DNA from: Clitopilus passeckerianus
Taxonomy: Eukaryota > Basidiomycota > Agaricomycetes > Agaricales > Entolomataceae
DNA: 64,000 nucleotides
Reading direction: 5' to 3'
NCBI GenBank assembly: GCA_944990035.1
Contig: CALYLX010000145.1
Span: forward strand, 1,160,083-1,224,082
Below the pieces are notes generated by a model. The model saw only the letters and a list, made by a program, of their open reading frames with translations, ran no database searches and had not been told where the DNA came from. This document shows positions 1 to 11,881 of the stretch, piece after piece. Numbering within the stretch: position 1 is the first letter of the stretch; each line of letters starts with the position of its first letter. A program made the translations under genes and the position numbers.

Positions 1-562
1 GGACCGGCCGTTGCGCGGGGACTTGCACACTATCCACCAACTCCCCATCCTTCTCCTGCTAGTTCACGTCCCCAAAGTGATCAGAGTTCGGTCAGATCAT
101 GGGATTCTGAATGGAAGATGAGGCATCTTTGCTAGGTAACTCTTTGTCTTCTTCAGATTGCAAAGAACCTAAGCTGACAATCTGTGCGGATTCTCAATAT
201 TTACTATGTTTCATCACTGGGCAGATAGGCAATTTCCGATACCTTGCACTTTTTTAATGACTCCAAACCATCAATAAGTTAATTTCTATTCTACTCAACA
301 AAGGACGAAACCGTAACGCATAGCATAAGCATCCTCCTGTATCCTGTACTCTCGTAATGCATAATGACTCGACGACCAGAGAATTCCAGTGCAATTGAGT
401 CGAATCGACATCCCGACCGACAAGGACCGGCCTCGGCTCCGGGAGCGAGTTGACATTTCCGGTGGCGATGCTGTGGCTGAGTCAGCCCCTTGGGTTATTT
501 ATCCTTCGAGCGCCTGCTTTTGAACTTTCAAGTTTTCATACCGCCTCGCCGCCGAGTATTGC
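1..562. other. Intergenic, 5' flank of the NFX1-like gene
   Basis: No coding potential was recognised in this AT-moderate stretch. It ends directly at the ATG of the zinc-finger gene at 563, so it presumably holds that gene's promoter and leader. I see no clear TATA box or repeat. Confidence 0.5.
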
Positions 563-3500
563 ATGGAAGGACCGTCAGCGACGACTTCTACAACGAACCA
601 AGCTACAGCAGGATCTAATACTGCAGCCTCTGCCGCTTCACAGCCTCGCAAGCCTCGACCAAATAGACCAAGGAATAACCCACCTAGACAAGGCGATAAC
701 CCAGATGGATCTGAGAATCCTGGGCGACAGCGCAGGTCTCCTAGAACCAGGCCAGATGGTCAGGCAACTCCACAGAGTGCCGCAGGAGCCGATGCTGCTG
801 CAAGTAACGCTGGAGTAGGCGGACCAGCCCGCAGGAGAAATCCAAAGCCTCGTCAGCAGCAGAACGCTGATTCAGCTGGGAATAACCCTGATTCCCAAAC
901 AACTACTCGACCTGGAGGTTTGGGACCTCCCAGAAAGCGTGGTGCGAAGTTTAATCCTGGGTTGACTGAATCTACGCCAGTGCCAGTACGTCAGGAAGGA
1001 TCTTCCTCGAAGCCTCGACGAAATCGTTACAGGAACGATGCAGCTGGACAATCTGAAGCTGCGAATATTGAAGGAGACGATCTTGCATCTACTCTTGCTC
1101 GCGCACTCAAGACGCCACCTTATCCCGATTGCCCGATTTGTTTCTCTTCGATTCATCCAGCACAGCGGACCTGGTCGTGTTCGCCTTCTATTCCTGTGAT
1201 GGCCTCAGAAGGTCAAGAAGGGGAGGAACAGCAATATTGCTGGACGACTTTCATACGAAGTGCATTGGAGAGTGGGCTATGAAGAGTGTCAAGGCCGTTG
1301 AGGAGGCGTGGAGGGTTAGGGGCGAAGCAGGCAGGAAGGGGGACTGGAGGTGTCCTGGGTGCCAGGGAAGAGGGAAGTTGTGCCTTCTGGGTACTGGTAA
1401 GTGTTCTCATCACTTTCGGATAGAAAGATGCTTATAACTTATAACTTCACTTTCATCTAGGTGTTTCTGCGGTTCTACAGCAGATCCTAAACCTCCTCGT
1501 ATTGCCACGCCTCACTCGTGCGGAAACCCTTGCTCGCGAGTACGCGCAAGCGGATGTGGCCATTCATGTCCACTGAATTGCCATCCTGGCCCATGTCCCC
1601 CATGTCAAGTCACGACACGACTGCAGTGCTACTGCCCCAGGAACAAAGTGATTGCTTTCCGATGTGGAGTGGATAAAAGGCGGGGAAATTTGGGAAAGAG
1701 GAACCTGTCCTGTGGTGAAGTTTGTATCCGGCCCTTGGGCTGTGGGCAACACTTCTGCGAACGACTTTGTCATGAAGGCGATTGTGGAGATTGCCCCGTG
1801 AAGGAGGAAGTGAGGTGTTATTGCGGCAAAGAAACGAAGGAGGTTGCTTGCGGATGGGGAGAGAAGATCGACTGTCTAGACACCGGCAAGGAAGAGAGTT
1901 GGGTTGGACGATGGAAGTGCGATCACCCTTGTGAACGGTACGTAATAGTTGCTGAACATGCAGTCCCAAACCCTGACGCTAACTTGCTGCGAAATTCTAG
2001 GCCACATGACTGTGCCGTACATCCCTGTGCAAAGCCTTGCCATCCTCCCCACCCACCATCGCCATGCCCCTTGTCACCTGAGAAGGTTACTCACTGCCCC
2101 TGTGGGCTATGTCCCATTTCTCGCTCTCCGAATGGTCCTCTTCCTGATACCACGCCCCAAACATTCCCAGCCCGCCAGAAGTGTACCGATCCTATACCCA
2201 CCTGCAAGTCGCCTTGCAACAAGTTCCTACCCGGTTGCGGTCATCAGTGTGTGGCATCGTGCCACGAGGGATCATGTCCTCCATGCACAGTACCTCTCAT
2301 CCGCCCCTGTCGTTGTACCGCAACGACCAAGAGCATCAAATGCTACGAACTCCGTTCTCTTGAAGGAGGTGGAGAAAAGGAGGTGGAGATTCTCTGCGAC
2401 AAGCCGTGTGCTGCGTTCAGAGCTTGCGGAAAGCACCAGTGCCGACGGTTGTGCTGCCCGTTGGCTGCATTGGCTACTGCTACTGGTGGTAAGAAGGGCA
2501 AAAGGAGAGCAGGAGCACCAAGTGGGATGGAGACGCCATCGTCAGGGATTGGAGAGGAACGAGGCGGATTGCATGAATGTGATCTGGTCTGTGGCAAGCC
2601 TCTGAGTTGCGGGTTGCACAGATGCGAAGAGAAGGACCATAGGAACCCTTGTCCTCCTTGTCTGAGGAGCTCGTTTGAAGAGGTAAGAATCCAGATTTTA
2701 ACTGGATGCTCATTCATGAGGCTGACTATTTTCACAGCTAGTATGCTTCTGCAGTCGAACAGTCCTTGAGCCACCCATCCCATGCGGAACGACTATTCAA
2801 GGTGTCTGCCACTACCCCTGCCCACGAGCTGAACCTCCTTGTGGACACCCCAAAGTTCCGCATGCCTGCCACGAGGAACCCCAACCATGCCCTCCTTGCC
2901 CACATCTCACCACGAAATTGTGCGCATGTGGAAAGAAGGAAATGACGAACCAAAGATGTGCTCTGGAGAGGGAGAAAGTCAGTTGTGGCGAGAAGTGTGG
3001 CAAACTCCTGAAATGCGGCGGACATGTTTGCGAGAGGACATGCCATACTGGCGATTGCGGAGATTGTACGAAGGTCTGCGGGAAGGCGAGGAAGCTATGG
3101 TGGGTCTCTTTCTGCCGCTGCCTACCGTTCATATTGCTGACTTCAGTTCTTCCATAGTTTCCCTGCCAACCATCCTTGCACACATCCTTGCCATGCCCCT
3201 GCGTCGTGTAGCGAGGATGCTCCATGCATATCACTCGTCATCCTAGCTTGTCCATGTGGCCGAATCCAACGTTCGGTTGCCTGCGGTCGCTCGGGCTCCA
3301 ACCCGTCGGGACCATCTTATGTCCAGCAGACACCAAAGTGCAACACGGAATGCTCGATTGCAGAACGGAATGCACGACTTGCAGCTGCATTGGGTGTTAC
3401 TAGGAGTCCGCGAGAGGGTCATTAATGGCGAAGTGAGGTACAATGATGACCTCGTCAAGTTTGCCAAGGAGGACTCCAAATTCCTTACCCTAGTCGAGAA

Positions 3501-4109
3501 GGCTTTAGAGGATTTCGTTGGTAGCTCCAAGCCAGCCCAGATTCTACCTACCATGCCTCCAGAAAGGAGGAAGTTTGTGCACGATGTACGTTTGTTTCTC
3601 TTGTTACTATGGCTGAATCTCACTACTTCGATTAGCTTGCAACACTCTATCGCATGGACACACAGATGCTAGATCAGGAACCACATCGAAGCGTTCGTCT
3701 CCTGCGCCGCGCAGATACTCGTACACCCTACCCAACCCTTTCATCCTTCATCGCCACTTCAGCACCTGGACCCAGTCTCGGGAAACTGGCTGATCTAAGA
3801 AGTGGAACGAATTCACCAGCCTGGAGATCCAGCGGAAGTATGGCCACTAAGGTTGCCTCTCCTTCTCCTACACCTGCAAGAACTGGTACTCCACACCGTC
3901 CGGCGTGGGGCGCAGCGACTCCTACAGTATCTACAAGTCTCCCCACCGGAACATCGGCTTCAGCTGCTACCACCTCTGCTCCAACTGAGGGCAGGTCTAG
4001 ACCACATACTCCTTCAGTAGTTCCCTCCGCTACGACACTACATACTCCGGCTGAGGGGCAGGTTCAGTCGCCTGTCAATGTCCCTGACGATTGGGAAGAT
4101 GAAGCCTGA
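563..4109 (+). CDS. NF-X1-type zinc finger protein (NFX1/FAP1/STC1-like), six exons
   Basis: Large cysteine-rich nuclear protein of the NFX1/FAP1 family, which acts as a transcription regulator or RING-type ubiquitin ligase. The N-terminus is low-complexity and basic. A RING-type finger starts near 1120 (PDCPICFSSIH) and ends with WRCPGCQ near 1360. At least seven NF-X1 repeats follow from 1530 to 3260 (for example CGQHFCERLCHEGDCGDC and CGGHVCERTCHTGDCGDC). An R3H-like segment (LATLYRMDTQMLDQEPHRS) lies at 3636-3700. The protein ends in DDWEDEA. Introns fall at about 1397-1460, 1938-2000, 2683-2737, 3100-3157 and 3586-3635. Reading continuity needs one extra base at the TTT at 1249-1251 and at the GGG at 1364-1366, and there is another frame jump near 3400. 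These look like sequence errors because all the conserved motifs on both sides survive. Confidence 0.9.
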
Positions 4110-4359
4110 TGATATCCTGTAGTCGTCCGCACAGCACTATTACTGCTAGAAGAACCTAGATCTGATATCCTGTGACATGTACTAGTTAGATAGAGCAATT
4201 CAGTCTCTGATTCTTGATCATGAGCGAAATCAGCTCAATCGCAAGCTCAGTGTGACAAGCATATCTCCCATTTGCCAAGAACCGCAGAACTTGCATGCAT
4301 TGCATAATGCGCCACCTAAAGACCACAGGATCATGTGACTAGTGCACCCTAAAAGGGAG

Positions 4360-4367
4360 TTCTAGAA
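4360..4367 (+). promoter_or_regulatory. Heat-shock-element-like site
   Basis: The palindrome TTCTAGAA is the core of two inverted nGAAn units, the binding unit of heat shock factor. It lies about 115 bp upstream of the TATA-like box and about 190 bp upstream of the ATG of the small heat shock protein gene. A functional element normally has three units, and I see only two perfect ones. Confidence 0.45.
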
Positions 4368-4476
4368 TTTGCTCATGTGTTTCCACTCCAGACCGGAATA
4401 GTCTCGAGCACCACAGAAAGGTATGCGGGTTTTGTCAATTGTGACGCAACATTGGGTGCAAGTACGCAGGCCATGA

Positions 4477-4487
4477 ATATATATAAG
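4477..4487 (+). promoter_or_regulatory. TATA box of the HSP20 gene
   Basis: An ATATATATAAG stretch lies about 65 bp upstream of the HSP20 start codon. This is a suitable distance for a short leader in an inducible fungal gene. Confidence 0.55.
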
Positions 4488-4549
4488 ACTGAGACCTGAC
4501 TGTGCTGGCGGTTCATCGTCTTGCGTCTGTACAAAGTCCATCCGCACTC

Positions 4550-5140
4550 ATGTCTTTCTATTATTACGAACCGAATTACGACTTGGACCGCATTTTTGAG
4601 GACGCCTTCGGTGAAAGTGGACGTGCCAGTCGAGGTGGGCGTCGCCGCATCGGTGATGGAGGCAATACCGAAAATGTTGTAGCTCGTGCCTTCCGTCCTT
4701 CGTAAGTATCTGTATCTCGTGTAAATAATCCAGTATCCTCTATTCTTGGAACTAACGAACACCCTTAGTATGGACTTGCACGAAAATAAGGAAAATAACA
4801 CGGTTACTGCAACCTTCGAGCTTCCTGGAGTAAAGAAGGAAGATGTCAACATTGACTTGCACAACGGCCGATTGACAGTCAGCGCGGAGACAAAGATTTC
4901 AAGTGACCACGATGAAAGTGGATATGCCTTAAGAGAAAGAAAGTATGGGAAATTCTCAAGGACTTTGCAGCTTCCTCAAGGTGTCAAGGTTCGTCTGTGA
5001 CGCGACATGACTTCTCTTCCGTTGTTCACATAGAATCACAGGACGATGCAATTACGGCGAAGATGGAAAATGGGGTTTTGACGGTGACATTCCCCAAAGT
5101 TACGCCCGAGATGGAGCATAAGAGGGTCACCGTATCTTAA
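4550..5140 (+). CDS. Small heat shock protein, HSP20/alpha-crystallin family
   Basis: ATP-independent chaperone that holds unfolding proteins in oligomeric cages. There are three exons: 4550-4701, 4769-4988 and 5042-5140. They give about 156 residues, typical for fungal HSP20. The N-terminal arm starts MSFYYYEPNYDLDRIFEDAF. The alpha-crystallin domain begins at MDLHENKENNTVTATFELPG and carries the KEDVNIDLHNGRLTVSAE strands. It ends with the MENGVLTVTFPK motif and a short tail. Both splice junctions keep phase with no frame problem. The upstream TATA box and TTCTAGAA site agree with heat induction. Identity is secure, but which HSP16/HSP20 paralogue it is cannot be told. Confidence 0.95.
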
Positions 5141-6106
5141 TTATCTCAGCTCGAATCGAACTTGTAATTGTAAAATACGTCAATGATTGCACCGTTTTAT
5201 AGCTTAAAATGCAGGATAAGAACCGGGAACTGCCATCATCTAGTAATAAATGACCAACAATAGACCTTTCGGCTTCCATCTATGCCTTCCCTCGAACTCC
5301 TCATGGGGGACTCTGCCAGTGGGCTATGCTCACTGGAGGCAACCATATCTCTACCAACTATTATACAATGATCAAGGATTTCTGATCTTCGGGAATTTGG
5401 TAGGACCCCTATAGAACGCCCTTCCAGCTCTCGCTTCGGAGAGGTGGCCCAGGCGTCCATTAGATATATTCCTCAGGTTTCTATAGTTTCTTTGGCTTAA
5501 CTTCCGATCTGGCTTCTTATGGCTGTTCAGGTTAGCATGATATACTTCAGACGACGGGCCGAACTTGATCCATCGAAACAATTCAATGCGAGATGATGAG
5601 AGGTTCAAGGTCACGCCCAAGGTCCATATGTTTATCTGGCTTCTGCGGCACGGGCTCAGAAACGCTGTGAACAACACCTTCAATCTCTTCCTTATCCTTG
5701 GGCCACTCGATATGCCTGCCACTCCTCAAGTATGAGCAAGCATCTATAAAGCAGCTGGATACTGGGAGACATGTCCTACTTTGCCATGTCGTCTCACAAT
5801 CGTCTTAGATGGTTGGATGCATAGGAATTACTCCTCCGTCCGCCTTATCATTGTTGATCAAATGGATGCCCCCGAAGGAGGGTGTACGACGGTCAGCCTA
5901 TACAACTTTGGCGAGAATATCTTGGTCTACAACCTATAGCAGGCTCTTTGGGTCCGCGGACCAATCGAGTGTCTCGAACCTGTGATCTGGTCGACATCGG
6001 ATCCTGAGATCAAGGGTCAATTGAATCTCGAATCTGTTATCATCATGGTCAGCTCAGGTGAGCCAACCTCCGACTCACTTCAGCTCGAAGAGCTGAAAAT
6101 AACTCT
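5141..6106. other. Intergenic, no gene recognised
   Basis: About 1 kb between the HSP20 stop and the next coding-like stretch. Short open frames exist on the minus strand (5236-5722), but their translations show no recognisable domain and no splice structure links them. I treat them as chance frames. Confidence 0.45.
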
Positions 6107-7618
6107 ATGGGCTCCCTCAATGTCGAGATCGCAGAAGGTGAAACATTGCCGCCTCTCTTAGTAACATTACGACTTTCTTCTCGCAGAAGCCCGTATTCAA
6201 ACTGGAAAGTGTACAAGCTCAGTTACACCGCAACTCCCGGAGGCACTGTTCTTTATGATCATCACTTTCCTTGCACCTCCAACGATCATGGCATCTTTAT
6301 AGTGCTCGCTCCCTTTCAGCGCCTCACCGACCAGGAGATTTGGGCTTCAATCCCAGTCTTGGTTCATGAAGATCATCCCGCCGATCGCATGCCCTTGACT
6401 TACCCATTCTGCCTATTTTCTCTTACTAACGTCCACCATTTGTGGACCCTCCAAAGGATTTTCCGGAGAATATTCCTCCATTTATCGTTCAGCCGCCGGC
6501 TACCTTCGTACGGAACCAAGCTGTTGCGTACAGCGTTGGTCCGCAAATCATGGGCCTTTGCTATTAATATATATTTCGAAGTATTCATGGACTCGTACCC
6601 TCCCCTTCATAGGTTTGATCGCATCGTGGCCACTTTGTGGAAGCGACGAGACCTAGTGCCTTATATTCGACATTTTGATGTCCAAAGCCTAGGCTGGCCG
6701 TTTGCTCCTCAGGGGTATTTGCAGCAGTGTCACATTCTCTTCCACATCGCCACCTCTCTCCACACCCTTACCATCCATTATGGCATGCTATACGCGTCAA
6801 GTCAAGTCCTAGCGAAACTTCCAACGTTGAAGTCTTCACATGCACGACTGGCGATATTGGATCAGCTTGCCATGTCAGCATGGTGCGGCACGTTATCCAA
6901 GGCTGGGAGAAACCACGCCAATTACGGTTGACATTTGGGTATAGTAACACCACTAGTGAGCTGGAGTAAGTTGAAGAATCACAGATCAATGGCAACCAAT
7001 ACCGACACTATTTTTCGGCAAACAGGTTGCGCCTCCAACTTACAGCTTGGAGTCGCTTACGTTGGTAGATTGTTGGCTGGGAGACAGCCGGCTGCCACTC
7101 TTTCTCGCAAGGTCAACCTCTCGGCTTCGAGTCCTGAAGCTCGATTCTGCGAGAGGAGTCTCCAAGGGCGATTGCCTTCTCCGTTTGGACGCTTGGAGTG
7201 GGTGATTGGAGGAATTATCCATCTTTACTGGGTCTATCGACGATTACGAGGAGGGCGATAGTTCCCACTAGAAACTGTCCTCCCGCAAATGCTTATGCTG
7301 AGAACGATTGTCCTGAGTGACCGATTTCTCACACCTGATGCAATATCAAGGAAGTCTTTTGTCCAAGGATCTATAGTGGGTACATTAACGGTCAAAGACG
7401 CGATGATGAACTGTTTTGAAGGAGATGTTCAATCATTATTAGAAACTACTTTGACGGAAGGTGGTTGGAAGAGTGTCAAGCTATATACACAGGCGGGGGA
7501 AAGGGACTGGCCTCGCAGGGAGGATATATGAAAGGGATTCAACGAAATTGCAAAAGAGGAAGAAATAGAATTCGTATTGAGGCCTGTCGAGCGGTACGAG
7601 GAGGTGCCTTGGAATTAG
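6107..7618 (+). pseudogene. Decayed or error-disrupted LRR-like (F-box-family type) protein gene
   Basis: A run of coding-like segments in the same direction resembles the leucine-rich, F-box-associated proteins that are very numerous in mushrooms. That assignment is an inference, because no canonical F-box was found. Segment 1 (6107 to about 6830) includes HILFHIATSLHTLTIHYG. Segment 2 (about 6833-6969) includes VRHVIQGWEKPRQLRLTFG and ends at a GTAAGT donor. Segment 3 starts after the AG at 7026 with YSLESLTLVDCWLGDSRLP. The last segment runs to 7618 and ends in a VPWN tail. Frame is lost at CC 6831-6832 and CCC 7264-7266, each repaired by one extra base. Two in-frame TGA codons (near 7203 and 7529) remain unexplained, so genuine decay is possible. 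Confidence 0.5.
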
Positions 7619-7921
7619 TAGTAGTAATATGAACTTATCTTGAAGTAAATACTTCGTTACATGGCTGTTAATTAGTGCGGGAGGCTGGCGATGCGTGACA
7701 AAGCTAAGCTCATGCATTAGTCCGTAGTCTAGATGGATGCCCGTGTGAAGACAGTCGGTCCAGGGTTAGTCTAGGTGGAAGTCGCTGCTGAGGCAGACGC
7801 GAAACGCGTCTGAGCCTGCCCTAAATGAGTGCCATCAACTCGTGGTGGTTGAACTCCATCCTGCCGCGATATAACCAATGGCAACGCTTTTGTCCGATAC
7901 TTTGGCGAATCTCACCGTTTT

Positions 7922-8853
7922 GTGCTTCAGGGCTCTTTGCTAACATCCATGTTACTCACAAAGACCTCAACAATTCCGCAACCTTCGTTCACGCAACAGA
8001 AGGATTTGGATCTCAATGCCGTCACTAAATCCTCCTCGAGTGGCTTGGGATACATTCTATTTCCACCTGAAGGTCAACGCTCGACTTATAACCGGCTTCT
8101 CGAACGGAAACAATATGTGCAAGCTCTCAGAGAGGAGCGGAAGGCTCAGGAAGCAGAGGTTGAGTTGAAGGCTAACGAGGAAGCCGACACTCAATGGGCC
8201 GCACGACAACAGAAAGAACTCGAGTCACGCATGCAACGGCTGAAGTTGGAGGAAGAAGAGGCTCGCAGAGGCGAGGAGTCCTGGGTGAGGTGTGGTGGCG
8301 TGTTGAGGACAAGGAAGGGAAGAGGGACTGGGAGAGGACGAGGAAAGTGAAAGCAGAGTTGGAGCTGAGGGACAAGGAGGAAGCTCTCGTAAAGCGGTGG
8401 CACGACTACGAGAGGCGATGGAAGGAACTCCTCCTGTACAAAGGGACGCAGCCGGGGGAGGAAGAAGCTGAATTGACATTTGCCGATATACCGTGGCCCA
8501 TAGCGCCAGCTCAACCCATTGGAACGCAGAAATACCCCAAGATAGAGATCTCCATTACCAGGTACAAGCAGAAGAACGTTGAGCCCAAACCAGAGATCAA
8601 CTTGTTCTCTATCACAGCTTCCTCCGTCGAGTCTTTCCTTTTAGCCGACCTCTCGGTACGGAATCGACCTGTGACTCGGAAAGACCGTATACGAGCGTCT
8701 TTGCTGCGGTGGCACCCTGATAAACTCACAGCCATCAGAAGCAGGGTGATCGAGCAGGATAGGGAGAGTGTCGAGCAGGGCATCAAGGTCGTGTTTGGTG
8801 TGTTGTCGAGGCTGAATAATGCTGACTCGTTAGAGAGGAGTATCCGGAAGTAG
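7922..8853 (+). CDS. Coiled-coil protein with C-terminal J-like HPD motif (NFKBIL1-like)
   Basis: Function is not established. The N-terminal half is charged and helical, probably coiled coil (LLERKQYVQALREERKAQE and following). The C-terminal 90 residues contain RASLLRWHPDKLTAIRSR. The HPD tripeptide in a helical context resembles the degenerate J-domain at the end of NFKBIL1-like proteins and related fungal orphans. The two halves lie in different frames (about 8260-8280), and no intron of workable length explains the switch. One missing base would restore one reading frame of about 300 residues. The true start is uncertain: the listed frame opens at 7922, an internal ATG lies at 7949, and an upstream short exon from the ATG at 7878 is possible. 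Confidence 0.55.
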
Positions 8854-9742
8854 TACAGCGTGTAAGTCTGCAGCCTCGTGGATGCAGCGTTGGCGGAAAT
8901 ATCCATTGCTTTTAGTGCGTAGTGCTGTGCGTGCCTATATCCATGTTCTTTTCTCGATTCGATACCCAGTTCCTCACTTCTAAGGCGCATGTACAAAAAC
9001 TGCTGCCGAACTGCAACAATGTTATGGTGGTAAAAATATCTCCACCCTCCTCGCGCTGATGCTTTCTCGTACCCTATCTTCCGCCTCCGCTTGCCTAGGA
9101 GGTTATTCAAACTCACCGACCACTGAATGTATGGGCTGGGACCGTCAGAACTACGCCCTTGTCTACGGCAAGCAAAGGCTATCTACTGGCAGAGTTGTGA
9201 TAGGCCCGGACTGCCTCCAACCTTAGATGCGCTCACCGCCATTAATTTCGGCCGTACTCTCAATGAAACCCCACTGGTCAGAAAATGATAGTCTAATGAG
9301 CTTCTTTTGCCGACTTCGAGAACTTTTCTTCGGGCAACTAGAGTCGATATTTCTACCAGACTTGCTGGGTGACTCCTGACAACCTCGTACGAAGGCTACT
9401 TGGCCCTCCGTATAATCCAGAGAGGTCTGTGACCTGAATTTCTATAAGCGCCTGGGCGTCTATTGATCGAATATTCCAGTGATCATGCTCCCGTCGCGTT
9501 TTATGAAGTGAGCTCTCGTCTCATACCCAATAGATTCGAATCTGGAAAAGGGAGCCTCCTAGAGTCTCTGTCCGCCAATGGCGGTACTACTTTTGGCCAT
9601 GTTTTCGGTGTGTACTTGTCGCCGTTGAATGGTGAAGGTGCGTCCTCCCATGGGAACAAGATTTGCCTGGTTCTGGAAGGTATAAAATATGCAACACTCT
9701 CAGCCTCCGACTTCTCTTCAACACTTCGCCTTCCCTATTCTC
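8854..9742. other. Intergenic, promoter region of the membrane protein gene
   Basis: No conserved coding was recognised. A 112-codon open frame at 9463-9801 overlaps the start of the next gene and lacks any domain. A TATAAAAT box at 9681-9688 sits 55-62 bp before the ATG at 9743. Confidence 0.4.
9681..9688 (+). promoter_or_regulatory. TATA box before the membrane protein gene
   Basis: TATAAAAT lies about 55 bp upstream of the ATG at 9743 and supports the chosen start of that gene. Confidence 0.45.
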
Positions 9743-10577
9743 ATGGCTTCGAACATCGAAACTGGGTCCGGGAAGACTACGCCTACTTGCACGTCTCCTG
9801 AACCACCTCTCACACCGCAAGGAACTCAACCGCAGCGCCACAACGGCTTTGAAAATGTCAGCTCCCAGTTCAATATGCCAGTCGTCATCGTGGGTCCTCG
9901 TACTATGATCATGACCTGCCCCTGATCTGACGATTCACCGCACCTCAAAGTCAACATTCGCATCTTCGGTCATTGTCGCGTTCCTGTCCCTCGTAAGGGA
10001 CATAGTCGGTGACACACACCCCACCATCTTCGACATCGGCACCCTCTTCTCATTCCTCGCCATGTCACTTCACCTCGCCATCATCATCATTGCCAGCCGT
10101 GGTGCGGCCTTGGCCTCACTTTACTCGATTGAGCTCAAGCCCGAGGATAAACCCAAGGCTGAAAATCTCCGATTCTACTTTGCTTTATGCGATCAGCTCC
10201 AGTTGCTCGCGACTCTACTCTTCGTGGTGACTATAGGGGTCCATGTTTTCGTTATCTTCAAGGACTATATTTGGCCTGGAGTCATTTTGTGCTGGAGCAT
10301 TCTCCTAGCAATTATATTATATATGATGGGGTTTGCCGAGGATAGTCTCCTCGTACGGGACTTTAAATGGATGAAGACGAAATACCTGGAGTGGCGCTCA
10401 CGACCAAAGGCCTCAAGGCGGCAGCAGACAAATGCACCCGAGGCCCAACGATCTCAAGGCTACCGCTCTGTTTCGTCCTTTTCGTTTACGATGGTTGCTT
10501 ACTACGTTATTGCACCTGCCATATGCCTACCTGATTGCACTCTACTTCGACTCGCATACTCTTCTAGTATACAATAA
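9743..10577 (+). CDS. Hypothetical multi-pass membrane protein
   Basis: Two exons, 9743-9889 and 9951-10577, join in phase through a 61 nt intron with a CTGAC branch site, giving about 257 residues. The N-terminus is polar and Pro/Thr-rich. Hydrophobic helices follow at about residues 50-65 (VIVAFLSL), 77-95 (FLAMSLHLAIIIIASRG), 125-145 (LLATLLFVVTIGVHVFVIF) and 150-168 (VILCWSILLAIILYMMGFA). A basic segment (WRSRPKASRRQQ) and a final hydrophobic stretch complete the protein. I do not recognise the family. It resembles the many lineage-specific four-helix membrane proteins of Agaricomycetes. The last 30 residues are less convincing and could hide a further intron. Confidence 0.6.
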
Positions 10578-11881
10578 CTTGTAAATGACATTTGCCCTGA
10601 GTCAGGCCCTACAGCGATCAAAATTAGCCTACAAGCCAGGGGTTGACTGCAGCTGGCCATGGCCATGGTAGTACGACTTCGCAAAATTGGGAATATCTAA
10701 TCGAAAGTAAAATAACGCGAGTTAGCGAGAGGCTCAGCTTCCAAATAAACGGCACGCAGCATGTGGCCGGTCCTGGCAGCCCGTATGAATTCGCTGTTAC
10801 AGTAAATCACGTCCAAATATTCCATCCTGAGAGTCCAACCTCAACCAAGGACTACTGTACTCCGAAGAAGGTCGCTGATTTCAACTTGACGATCAATGAT
10901 TCGACGACCCAAGTGGGCAGCAATGGACTCAAAACCGTGCAAAGATAGAAGGTATCGCTGAACGGCTGGGAAGGCTTACAGAAGAGCGCCAATCCTGGAT
11001 TGCGAAGCCACAATAGTATAGTCTATCCATATTTCGTGCCGCGGAACGTACAGTGTCCCCCTGTCTCCCATGTTCTGGTCAGTCAACAACTTGAAGAAGT
11101 CAGTGTCCAAACAAGGGGTACATACTTTTTACCACTGTGCAGCTTGAAACGTATGATTTTCAGCCACCAATTCTAATGAATTTTGTTAACAAAAGTGGTG
11201 AAATAGCGCCAAATAAGTGATGAAGGAGAACTTCGTCAAGCTGTAATTCGGGACCTTTCACGATGAATTTTACGCACGAAGTTGGTTGATTTGACAATCA
11301 GCTGGCTGAAAACCCACCATTTAGCTTATGGTTTTTTATGTTGAGAGATTAACAAATATTTTAAGTTTCATACCCCTGGACTTTCAATCAGAAGGCTGGA
11401 TTTCAGCCAATCTGAGGCGGGAATTTTAGCTCATAGTCTGACATGAATTTGAGCATATATTTGACAGCATTATGCCTATCCGTGCTCCTCAATATTCAGT
11501 TGCGTGCAGGAAATGTAAAGTAGATGTATTATGGGACTGATAAGGTAGCAAGCACATCATGATACACTAATTTATAATCCATCTACGCTAGTAGTTCTTC
11601 GAGTACCACAATGACCGCTTAAGCTGAGATGAGGACGAGGCGGGCTCGCCACGAGGTGAAGGAGTTGCGAGAGGGGATTGCATAGATCTGGTCGGGGTCT
11701 ATTTAGAATGCATATTGGGAGTTGGATAACTTCAGGCTAGTTGGCGGTGTACTTCTGCTTCAATGGGTGCTCAGGCTTGAGCGCTCTTGAGTTGTATTTC
11801 GGTGTGCCAACCATCAGACTGTGCCAAATAGTGCAGGCAGTTCAGGCCCAAAAGCATCTACCTAGATCGACCATTTGACTC
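10578..11881. other. Intergenic, AT-rich; UTP10 5' part expected here but absent
   Basis: About 1.3 kb with no recognised gene. A 102-codon frame at 10643-10948 opens with TTG and shows no domain. From 10950 to 11800 the sequence is AT-rich with frequent stops in all frames. No sequence resembling the N-terminal region of UTP10 was found, although the UTP10 gene follows immediately. Confidence 0.4.

Noticed and set aside
5236..5722. Minus-strand frames of 74 and 116 codons
   Set aside because: No recognisable motif, no splice continuation and no conserved composition; probably chance.
9463..9801. 112-codon open frame overlapping the membrane protein start
   Set aside because: It has no domain and overlaps a better supported spliced gene with a TATA box. 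Coding is not convincing.
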